Part shown: in pieces, positions 32,104 to 41,060 of the stretch
How the letters are laid out: each line of letters starts with the position of its first letter
Position numbering within the stretch: the first letter of the stretch is position 1
Assembly: GCA_002964805.2 (NCBI GenBank)
Contig: PUDQ02000045.1
Span: 62,001-126,000 of the forward strand
Origin: Trametes villosa
Lineage: Eukaryota; Basidiomycota; Agaricomycetes; Polyporales; Polyporaceae
Reading direction: 5' to 3'
DNA: 64,000 bases
Position numbers and translations under genes: made by a program
The notes under the pieces: model-generated
Told to the model about the DNA's origin: nothing
What the model saw: only the letters and a program-made list of their open reading frames with translations
The model's database searches: none

Positions 32104-32184
32104 GTACCACGGTGTAGTGGTTAATATTAGTTGGGTTAGTTCCTGGTCACCTTTAGGTCCCGGGTTCAATCCCTGCTGGTGGCA
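32104..32184 (+). ncRNA. tRNA-like sequence, right copy
   Basis: Plus-strand A-box-like GGTGTAGTGGTTA and B-box GGTTCAATCCC (32163-32173), ending TGCTGGTGGCA. It shares AGGTCCCGGGTTCAATCCCTG with the left copy. Stems are imperfect, so a pol III promoter role or a SINE origin is more likely than a functional tRNA. Confidence 0.6.
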
Positions 32185-32288
32185 ACTTCTGCATTATGGC
32201 GCATTTTCCTTTCCTTGGGGAAGGCTGCCGTGCAACATAGTTTCTGCAGCAACTTCAGGCCCTGATGTTGCTGGAGAAACTGTAACTC

Positions 32289-32752
32289 ATGTGGGAATCA
32301 GAGCTCGAGGAGGGCGGACGCAGGCGGTTTGCCTTGAGACGGGGCGAACGAAGGGTGTCTCGTTGCAAACGCGTGAGGTACAATCGAGTAATCTACGCGG
32401 TATATATACGAGCACCGGGGCGGAATGCAAACGGAAAGACGCCGGGCCGAGCGTAGCCGCTCATACCGAACGGCGAAATACAACAACTCGCGCTACAGCA
32501 ATTCCAGGAGGAAACTATATCCTGCCCACACCCACTGGTGTGGTGCGAGTTTTTTCGAGTTGAGAGTGGTTAAGGAAGAAAAGGCAAAGTCTCACCTCAC
32601 CCCTGCGCTCAAGATTATATACTACCCCCGAACCCCGATCTCCGATTCCGACCCTGCGTACCTCCGTCCTCTCTTTTTTTCACGCGCTAAACTTTAACGG
32701 ACAGGTCACGTGCTCTTAGGCCCTCATGGGTTCGGGCCTAGTGGGGAGGCAC
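32289..32752. other. gypsy-1 region before the 3' LTR, with polypurine tract
   Basis: No convincing ORF. On the minus strand a TATA-like AGTATATAATC near 32605-32620 could serve the antisense gene; on the plus strand GGTATATATACG lies near 32400. The last bases before the LTR (AGTGGGGAGGCAC) act as the polypurine tract for plus-strand priming. Confidence 0.55.
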
Positions 32753-33397
32753 TGTTACATCCCATGCGCCACCTCCGAAGGTTCGGACCTCATGTCCGCC
32801 CAGGTCCGCTCGTGTCCGCCCATGTCCGCCGTACGTCCGCTCTAGTCCGATACTTACTTACCATGTCCGCCATGTCCGCCTATGTCTGCTCATGTCCGCT
32901 CATGTCCGATACTTACTCCGCTCCTTATCTACGGTATTGACTCGGAAGGACGAAGACAATAGCTTATTGTATTCGGACTTCCCTCTTTCGGACTTCCTTC
33001 CTTTTACGTCGCTCCTTATTGTTTCGCCAGAACAATTAGATTACTTCTATAAATACTCGCCTGGATGTAGACTATTCCTCAGTTCGTATATCTCGTTGTA
33101 AAGCGTCTTATCCGCACTCAATCTACCTCCTCCGCATTCCCTACCTCTTGTCCGATCTCCTCCGCTCGTCCACCTCCGACCTCCGACCTCCGCCCGACCC
33201 TTGTCCGAAGTCAAGGACACGACTCAGACTCGAGGTGTTGCTAATAGCCTCGCCGAAGTCCTTACCTTGTGCGCTCGTCCCGAGTCCAGGTCCGACCTGA
33301 CCCCCGACTCCGACTTCCGATCCCCGACCTCCGATCTCCGAGGTCCGACCCCGAAGTCCGACCCCGACTCGGTCCCCCGATCCGCACGGTCGTAACA
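32753..33397 (+). repeat. gypsy-1 3' LTR
   Basis: 645 bp, identical to 5203-5847 except for one visible base (33236). The right flank CCGCC equals the left flank of the 5' LTR, which shows that the two LTRs belong to one insertion although 27 kb lies between them. Confidence 0.92.
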
Positions 33398-33411
33398 CCG
33401 CCCTTCCGTCC

Positions 33412-34784
33412 ATGGACAAGGGCATGTACCACAACACAGTGGTACAGACGTGCATGGCGGTATCGAATGCTCAGCCGATTCTGAAGGAGTTCAAGATTGA
33501 TGTTCCAGTATTCATCCCCGTTCCAGTGGACATTCTCTGTGGCTTTGTGAGGCTCGATTGCGCCTATCTGCATGTTTGTCTCGGCGGTAAGTCTAAACAC
33601 TTCAGTGTCACCGCTACGGAGAGGCTGAACTTGTGCTACAGACGTCCCCCTCGACTTCGGCCTCGTCGACGAACTTCCTACGGTCGCCACCCATCCTCCG
33701 ACGCAGACGCACCCCGCCTTCGCCGCCCCAATCCCCGAATACGCGCCAGTCCCCGGAGTCATTCGCCCGCGTCTCGCCACACTTGTGCGGCTGGAGGTGA
33801 TCTGGACAAACGAGACAGACTTCCAGTCCATCGTCAGCTCGCTGGCCCTCGACAACCTTCAGCACATATCCATTAAGTCAATCGACTACTCCAGCCAGCA
33901 CTTCCTCGACGACGTCGCGGCTCTTATCGAGCACGCTCAGGCCTCGCCGGCCCTGCACACGGTAGAGATTTTCGCATCGAATCTGGGCGGCGCCGTCCAC
34001 GTCTGTAGCGACCTCGCCCCGTTCTTGGCCCCGTTGGCGGCTTGCAGAGGGCTCCGCCGAGTCACTATCTCGCTCTCAGGCTACCGCTTCCTGTTCGAGG
34101 TGGACGACCTTGAAAGCCTGGCACGAGCCTGGTCCGAGTTAGAAGTTCTCAGTCTGAGCTTCGCGCTGGGGACGTCCGTGGAGCCGCCCAGCTTTCAGCT
34201 TTCCCTCCCATACATCTGCAGCCAGTGTCCCCGCATTCTATATCTCCACGTCCCCTGCTTGATTACCACCCCTGGGGCCCTCAGCTTTCTCCCCACCTTA
34301 CCTCGGAGTCAACTTTACCACCTCTCCTCGGACATGCTTCAGCTGAATCACACCCCGGTGGACGCCGCATACGCTCTCCAGCAGGCCTTCCCCCGTCTCA
34401 TTCGGTTGGGACCGCCCCGTATAGTGCACGCCGTCTCGAGCGAGCGCTGGGCGCAACTTCACCGCCTTGTATATGCCTTCCGCTATACGCGGTTCGAAAT
34501 CCTCTTCGACCACACTGCGAGATCGATAAATACCGGCATGTACGCCAACTGTCCCCCGTGAGTGCTCAAATGATACAAGTCTGCTTAGTTGCACCACTAA
34601 CCGCTGAGACAGGATTGCCATCTTTGCAGTGATGCTTGAAGAGCTTCTGAAGCGGGTAAGCCCTGTAGACTTCGGCAAGAAATTACAGCTGACGTTCCGT
34701 TTTGTGTAGCCTCACGAATGTGATATCGTGGCGGCCTTGGTCCGCAGGGCCCTCGGAATGGTAGACGAAGCTAGCGGTCACTAA
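33412..34784 (+). CDS. Leucine-rich, F-box-like hypothetical protein
   Basis: The start is MDKGMYHNTVVQ at 33412. Introns are at about 33587-33640, 34560-34613 and 34657-34710, and the stop TAA is at 34782. After a hydrophobic first exon (VPVFIPVPVDILCGFVRLDC) the product has LRR-like segments (LATLVRLEVIWTN, LDNLQHISIKS, LHTVEIFASN, CRGLRRVTISLSGY, ELEVLSLSFA, PRILYLHVPC), as in the many LRR/F-box-type proteins of Agaricomycetes. No canonical F-box could be confirmed. It looks intact, but gypsy-1 separates it from its TATA box, so it is probably silenced or driven by the LTR. Confidence 0.6.
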
Positions 34785-36073
34785 TCACGGGCGAGGCGCG
34801 GCGGCGGGACCCACGGCGAAGCAGTGTCACCGCACTCGGTATGCCATACATATTCTTCAAGTACCTTCCCCTGCTCCCGCTACGTATCGTTCCGGAATAC
34901 AATGAATCGTTGTCTGTGGACTTGCAGCTCGAGCGGTGCCGCGGAGAGCGAGGTTCAAGTTCATTGGCAGACGATAGAGTCAAATCGATGGTGCGTCGCG
35001 GATTTGTCACGCCCACGTGACACACCTGGCCTGCAAATATTCTGCGCGTCCTCGCCCTTCATCTCTCTCCCCCCACAATCCTCTCGCCCCCTTTCTCTCT
35101 CAAGCATCGACTTCGGCAGTGCAAGACGTGGTTGCACGGCGACGCCGCCGCTAGTCCATCCGCCTACGTCGGCTGCATAACGACCTCAACTGCATTGCGC
35201 CTCAACAATTTTCAACGGCGGCACCAGTCTCCCCAAGCCAACGCCGTCGCCCACCTCGAGATTCATCACCTAGCGCGGAGGATTAGCTTGGAAGGACCCT
35301 CAGTAAGCAGTCTCAGTACTATTTGAGGGTGTTCCCCACGCACTTCGTCGCCGGCATCGTTGGAGCCTCGGACATCGAGCCCTCCAACGGCCGCGGACAC
35401 CGCTGATTTGTTTTCTTTGCCAGGGACTACTGCACAACAAGGTAGCCGGTACGTACCCTTGTCTATGCGTTTTCTTCATCCCCCACGGCGTGTATCTTGC
35501 GCTGCAAGTCTGCTCTTCAATTTTTTTTTTTTGGCCTACCAGGCGCCGCCCCGCGGTTCATTTGATACACGCTAAGCCTCTGAGCAACCTGCGTGCAGTA
35601 CCGAATCGCGGGCGGCCTCATCGTGCCGCGGTGAGGCGACATTGAGGCGGCGACCGCGTGTCGCGAGCGCTCTCCTCGCTACTGCTCTGTGGACTCGACC
35701 CCGGGACCCAGAGTCAGTACGTGGGTGTAGCGTGCCTGCCGGCAGGCCGTGCCCAACGCAACCCGCATGACGCTGCGCTTCTCTGTGGACTCGACCCCGG
35801 GACCCAGAGTAAGCGCAGTGGGCATCGTTGTGCCGCTCGGTTGAGTGTTGCTTCTCTGTGGACTCGACTTTGGGACCCAGAGTGAGCAGCATTCTCTCCG
35901 AGTGGCGACTCGCTGCGCATACCGTGCCTTACCCTGCAAGTCCCTGGCAGAGTGTGTGCCTGTCGCACCCTGTTGCTGACCGCTTTGCTAATACACCCCT
36001 GATAGACTTCGATATCCTCACCAAGACTCAGACACGCGTTACTACAAGTGAGTTCCGATTTCCTAGTCCTCAG
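34785..36073. other. Intergenic region with a 30-bp repeat in three copies
   Basis: No convincing gene. Three copies of a 30-bp sequence beginning CTCTGTGGACTCGACCCCGG and ending ACCCAGAGT lie at 35685-35714, 35781-35810 and 35854-35883. The ends CTCTG and CAGAG can pair. The reverse complement contains GGGTCGAGTCC, one mismatch from a pol III B-box. A run of 12 T lies at about 35520-35532. Confidence 0.55.
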
Positions 36074-37644
36074 TATGTCTGCCCGTTCAAGACCGTCGCT
36101 GAACTCGCCGAATCACGAACCCCGACGAACGACTACGCGCTCTAGCATCTACAAAATGACGGAGAGCGATCAGTACGAAGGGCTATTCCGCCCCAGTCAC
36201 GTAAGTCGCTACTATTCAGTCAATCCAGTGTACGGCATATGACGGCGGTATGTAGACGTGATCTGGAGCCGAGTATTCCCCATGCCCGCAGCGCCTCTCC
36301 AGACCTGTTTGGGTAGGGGTTGATCTTGCACCGCTGGCACAAGTGGCTGCAGAGAATGCTATCGTCGCGGCCAATTCCAGGTGCTCGACGACAACGAAGT
36401 CCTTCCGTCACAGCGGTACGTCCACGATTACATCCATCACAGCGGTACGTCCACGATTACATCCGTCTCACCCACCACTAAGTATTAGCTGCTCAGTCTT
36501 GTAGCACCCACCTCGACGTCGCCCTTGGCCCCCATACCGACCGCCGCGAGCGGTGAAAAACCAAGGGTGGTGGGCGCCTTGCCCGAGACAAACACAGATC
36601 CAAGTTGCGCCGTTTCTCGGCGCGTCTCGCACTGCTGAAGGAACAGCATCTGCAAGAATCAGCGGCTCCTCTGATCAAGCAGGTAGCCCTGAAGCTACGC
36701 AGCACAATCACCAGCCTTCGGACAGAGGTTGACGCGACGTGTGAGCTTCACAACAGCGCCTCCCCGCCTCCGCATTCCCAACGCGACTCACGCTCTCCCA
36801 GTTTCAAACACCCCTCAAAAATCGACTCGCCCGCCCTCTAAGGGGCAGAAGGGCTTCGTCAAGAACCCTGTCGCGTCAAGCGGCTTCGTCGGCCGTAGGT
36901 CCGCCCAGGACGTGGAGGATTGCCGCGAGTTGACCAAGGCGGAGGCTCTTGCGCTCGGTTTCGAGTACGTGCCCTGGGATGGACGGTGAGAGTAGTCTGA
37001 AGCGTCTGAAGCTGCTGCAAAACCCCTCCATCAAGCGTCTGGCTGGCTTTGGTAACTGTAAGTTCATACGCTGTCTGTCAAAATCGGAAATGCCCGGCAC
37101 GACGCTTACAAGCACTGTGTTTAGCATGCCTTAAGTTATTCGCGCCGCGACTCTACCAGTACTACGCGGGCACGATGGCCAGTCTGCAGGCAAGCAATCC
37201 TACGCTCAAGCGGAATTTCAAGAACAGCGTCTTCGGCGCTGCGACGTTCAACCTCGGGCCTCGTGTGGCCACTTACGTCCACACGGACCACCAAAACCTC
37301 CCCGCCGGGTGGTGTGCTGTTACCACGCTCGGCCAATTCAACGTGAAGAAGGGCGGTCATCTTCTGCTATGAGACCTCAAAGGCTCAACCTCATGGTGGA
37401 ATTCCCCGCCGGCGCCCTCGTTCTCATCCCTTCGGCGATTCTTCGCCATTCTAACACCGTAGTATCGCCGCGAGAGCACCGCTACTCATTCACGCAGTAC
37501 TCGGCCGGCGGACTCTTTCGTTGGGTCGAATGCGGCTGCAAAACGCAGAAGCAGTTCGATCGCGAAGGCGGCGTCCACGCGATTACGGGCTCGGAGCGAT
37601 GGCTTCAAGGTATTGAAAGGTGGAATACCTGGGATGAGATGTAA
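36074..37644 (+). pseudogene. Second TET/JBP dioxygenase gene, decayed
   Basis: Several exons match the gene at 21974: LALGFEYVPWDGR, LQNPSIKRLAGFGN, LKLFAPRLYQYYAGTM, FNLGPRVATYVHTDHQNLPAGWCAVTTLG (HxD kept), GALVLIPSAILRHSNT and HRYSFTQYSAGGLFRWVECG. The region that carries GISYGGGQ in the other copy is missing (the exon ending in DGR is followed almost directly by LQNPS). A TGA replaces the Trp codon after GGHLLL (near 37371), followed by a frame change. A 28-bp tandem duplication (CACAGCGGTACGTCCACG..) lies at about 36407-36465. The possible first exon is at 36074 (MSARSRPSLNS). Confidence 0.75.
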
Positions 37645-38050
37645 GGGCCGCGACGAGGTTGAGGTACGTTCGAACAGTTCTGACGCTCCGCCGACTTGTC
37701 CTCATGTGTCGTCTAGGGGTGGCGATCGTAGACGGCGCGGTGGAACAACCGCCAAACTGACGCCACACGATAGCAGCACTGAATACACTGCGGGCCCTCG
37801 TTACGTACATGTCATCCTTTGTTTGAGAACTACCGGCCATGCGCCTGTATCTCGGTCCCCCGGGCTAGCGTCCCTCACCACTAGAAACGTAGCGAGTCTT
37901 CCCTATACACCTCCTGCCATGAGTACAGCCGACATTCACGAGGTTGAACCGTAGTTCATCCCATTCCATTGACCTTCCAGCTGGCGGCCCTTAGTATAAA
38001 AGCGAGGCCGTCCGTAGGGTGTACTGCCCAACAAGACGCCTACCGCCCAC
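37645..38050 (+). promoter_or_regulatory. Promoter region of the Plavaka transposase gene
   Basis: A TATA box (TATAAAAG, 37995-38002) lies 49 nt before the ATG at 38051. The remaining 350 bp show no gene and no repeat that I can identify. Confidence 0.6.
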
Positions 38051-39916
38051 ATGGACCCTGGCTCGCGCGCTCAGAATCCCCTCAGTCCTAGTTCTGGTGC
38101 CTATTCAGGACCCTCTCAGGGTATCCCCTGCACGGCTCCTGGTTGTCTTCGCGTCCTAAGGAACTTGGCTGGTTACAATCAGCATCTCTACATGGCGCAC
38201 CCCCAAGAGTACCGAGACCTACCCCCTCCTTCCATATCTTCACCAGCCCGTTTCGGCGATGCAGTCGTTCAGTCTCCCGCAGGTCGAGGAACGCCCGGTA
38301 TTCCGTGGAGACTGCGTGCGAATTTAGTCGACTGTGAGCGTTACTCCGGCGAGTTTGCGCCCCACGCTAATGACTAGCATCTCTAGCTTCTGAGGACGAA
38401 GACGAGGGCTCTTCTAGCGACTCGAGCTCAGACTTCCATGCCGGGTCAGACTGGAATGGATCCGTGTCGAGTCGCAGTGAGGCTGGGTACGAGACAAACC
38501 CAACCGATACCGAGCCTGGGGATGAGCTCTGGGACGACGATGAATTACCGTGCGTATTTACTTCTCAGCAATGCGAGGACAGCACTCCTGACAATCGTTT
38601 CCAGCGCTCTGATCGACATATCCGACGACGAGGACGACACTGAAGGCCCCCAATACTCTGATTGGGCAGCTATGCTCGAGGAAGCCGGCATCACAGCAGG
38701 GAACCACTCTGAAGAAGCTCCAGGGGGCTCCGACGTCGGCAGCTCTTCATCACCAGCCGAAGTTTTGGTACAGCCACTCGAGTTGGTAGAGCCCGCCCTC
38801 TACGATGCTCACAGCTCTTCCCCGACGTCTGAACATACCGGTCACATTCCTCACGTCGGAGTGGCTGATGATTTCAGTGGGGACGACGGCCCTACGTGGA
38901 GCTCCTCCCCAGATGCCGAAGCGGGAAGGCGCGCAGCTCTACGCGATGTTACGACACCCCCGAGCTCCAGCGATGATGAACAATCCTCAGACGCCGATCT
39001 ACGCCCGTTCATCACGCTGCACCCGGTCATGAACGGTATGATTCGTCCCTGTGTTGCGTGCTGTAAGTACAGCACCTGAGGAACGAGGCTCATATATTCT
39101 GATAGGGCGTCGGTGCGACATCCAGGGGGGCTTCATTGATGAGAACGTTGCTTCGCCCTCCACCCCCCCATACGATTTCCACGCATCCATCCCTCCTATT
39201 GCTGCGGCAGCGCTCGCCCCTCAGGCTCGCTCGTCTACGCCAACAGACTCGAACTCGACGCCCACACCGGCCCACGGGTACGCCGACTCAGCCTATCTCT
39301 CTACAGCCCACACCGTTCCTAGTGCTTCTCAAGCCGATGTCCCAGCCGCGGACGAGCAGGAATGGGCGCCGTTCGAAGGCAGGCTCCACTTCGAAGCCGC
39401 CGAGTTCTTGTACGCTCGGGAGCAGATGAGCGGCGCCAACACCGACCGATTGCTCGAGCTCTGGAACGCTTCTTTGCTGCAGCACGGATCTTCTGCACCA
39501 TTCAAGAACCACACCGACCTCTACGAAACGATAGACTCCACTACACTCGGCGATGTCTGCTGGGAGTGCTTCACGATGCAATACCCAGAGGACCGCGTAC
39601 CAAAGCCAACGAGCACCGCGCCGACGTGGATGACCGATCAGCATGAGGTCTGGTACCAAAACCCTCATTCGATCATCAAGAACATGCTCGCCAATCCGGA
39701 CTTCAAGGCTCAGCTAGACTACGCCCCACTCCGGGAGTTCGCCGCCGACGGTTCACGCCGCCTCCGGAATTTCATGGGCGGAGACTGGGCGTGGGCGCAA
39801 GCGGTAGGGCAGCACACATCCTCAGTTTGTTTGTTCTCTTTACTGATCGCGTTCGTAGGACAAACTGGCTAAACACGACGGCAATGATGGGGCGGTGTTC
39901 GTTCCTATACTGCTCT
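38051..39916 (+). pseudogene. Plavaka transposase, N-terminal half
   Basis: The start is MDPGSRAQN at 38051. A C2H2 finger (CTAPGCLRVLRNLAGYNQHLYMAH) comes first, as is usual in this family. Acidic linkers and introns (about 38333-38386, 38550-38604, 39036-39105, 39805-39859) follow, then the conserved run WNASLLQHGSSAPFKNHTDL, CWECFTMQY, HEVWYQNPHSIIKNMLANPDF, PLREFAADGSRRLRNFMGGDWAWAQA and, across the intron, GAVFVPILL. Homology ends at about 39916, where the family normally continues with the catalytic region. The rest of the gene resumes near 56486. Plavaka transposases belong to the CACTA-like group. Confidence 0.85.
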
Positions 39917-40051
39917 CCCGCAGCGCTGGCCGCTTTGCTCTTGTACATGTAGCCCTCAATATAAGCAGGACATTCACGTCCATTTCGACACCTACTCTTA
40001 CCCGCTACCTGCATCATCTACTGCCGCTCGACGACCTCCCCAACCAGCACT
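39917..40051 (+). promoter_or_regulatory. Left edge of the inserted KDZ segment and promoter of the RTC4-like gene
   Basis: The Plavaka frame breaks off at about 39916. A TATAAG at 39960-39965 precedes the ATG at 40052, so the breakpoint lies between 39917 and 39955. No terminal inverted repeat matching the right edge could be read. Confidence 0.5.
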
Positions 40052-40750
40052 ATGGCGCAACCAGCCTCCCTGGTTGTCGTCCCAGATCCAAAGGTGCAGC
40101 CTATATTCAACTGTGAAAAATGCGGAGGTTGTATGGGTCCGCTTCGCGTGCACGAAGGTACCGGCGTTCACGGACCTGTAGATAGAGGCCGGATTGTTCA
40201 GACGGTATGTTCATCTCTGCATGCTCCCTGTCGAGGTACTCATAGGCTTTATAGTGCACCAACCGTAGGACCTGCCACTGGACATGGTACCTTACGGACG
40301 CCTTCGTCTATGAGGACGCCCGGCTCCTCCTCCATCGCCTGGAGGCACGTCAGGCTAATCCTGAGGAGTATCCGCAGTACTTCTCTCCCGAAGGTGCCGT
40401 TCTGCACCTTGCGCCGCTTATCAGTTCGCAACAGCCCCCATCTCAGGGCGCCGGCACCAGTAGCACCTCAGCTACTGCTCGGAACCGTCAGCAGCTCCAT
40501 GTCCCCCACAGTATCCCCTCTACGGCTCCTGCCAGCACCGCGACAGCACCACCCCTTCTCCTCTGCAAGGTTGAGACCTGCGTGCACAAGAACGGCATCC
40601 GCACGCGTGCTAGTCGTACATGTATCGACACCTTATACCGCGCGCACTGCGTGGAGGCAGGCGAGGCCGCCCGCAACGCGCATACTCATCGGCTACTCTG
40701 CAAGGCACACAGCGTTGAGGGATACGAGGCCCCGCGCATCGCACAGACGG
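40052..40750 (+). pseudogene. RTC4-like gene, 5' part (split by gypsy-2)
   Basis: Exon 1 (40052-40204) encodes a start MAQPASLVVVPDPK followed by a Cys-rich turn (CEKCGGCMG). After an intron ending at about 40255 the frame continues with CTNRRTCHWTWYLTDAFVYEDARLLLHRLEARQANPEEYP and a second Cys-rich block (LLCKVETCVHKNG, CIDTLYRAHC, RLLCKAHSVEGYEAPRIAQT). The frame runs into the gypsy-2 target duplication GACGG (40746-40750) and resumes at 51130. Confidence 0.7.
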
Positions 40751-40975
40751 TGTAAGAAACTGTAGTCGCCCGTGGCTCAGACCACCAGTGAACTGGAATG
40801 CAGTGTGATAGTCAAGCTAGTAGGCGTGTAGTGTGATACAGGTGAAGCAAACGAGTGTCCGTAATGAGCGATCTCAGGAACTGTATAGTTCCACAGCCAC
40901 GACCCACGGGCGCCTAGCGCCAGACCCCCGGGCGACCCAGTCGCCCGCTGACCCTAACCTAGCCCAGCCCTTACA
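40751..40975 (-). repeat. gypsy-2 3' LTR
   Basis: 225 bp, identical by eye to 50900-51124. It includes the short palindrome GGAACTGTATAGTTCC (40877-40892) near the presumed start region. It lies next to the polypurine tract at 40976-40987. Confidence 0.95.
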
Positions 40976-41060
40976 CCCTCCCCCTCTGGATTGAGCCCAA
41001 TCCTCATGGTGGTACCCGTGCGCGACGTCGAGGACGTCTCGGCGGCGACCGCGCGAGGTC

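Larger units (their letters stand above)
31407..32288. mobile_element. 0.9-kb inverted-repeat element with two tRNA-like sequences
   Basis: The ends are inverted copies of about 55 bp (GAGTTACAGTTTCTCCAGCAAC.. at 31407-31462 and ..GTTGCTGGAGAAACTGTAACTC at 32233-32288). Just inside each end is a tRNA-like sequence pointing outward. The GC-rich middle (31740-32010) has diverged repeats around CCGGTCACAG and GCGCCGG. I found no clear target duplication. It sits upstream of the antisense gene's start, inside gypsy-1. Confidence 0.7.
5203..33397 (+). mobile_element. gypsy-1: Ty3/gypsy chromovirus carrying nested insertions
   Basis: The element is bounded by two 645-bp LTRs (TGTTAC..GTAACA) and the 5-bp target duplication CCGCC (5198-5202 and 33398-33402). 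The order is 5' LTR, self-priming site, gag, -1 frameshift signal, pol with protease, RT, RNase H, integrase and chromodomain, an antisense gene, a polypurine tract (GTGGGGAGG just before 32753) and the 3' LTR. It is 28 kb long only because of nested insertions: a 520-bp MITE (8069), an 18.1-kb TIR element (11924-30000) and a tRNA-like element (31407-32288). Pol has one frameshift and two nonsense codons, so this copy is defective. Confidence 0.92.

Noticed and set aside
32104..32184. A functional tRNA gene
   Set aside because: A- and B-boxes are good but the acceptor and T stems do not pair well, and an inverted twin lies at the other end of a small element.
32753..33397. Solo LTR of an independent insertion
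   Set aside because: Its left flank is a purine tract, not a duplication, and its right flank CCGCC equals the left flank of the 5' LTR at 5203, so it is the 3' LTR of the same element.
35685..35883. CRISPR array
   Set aside because: Only three 30-bp units with unequal spacers and no associated genes; the genome is fungal.
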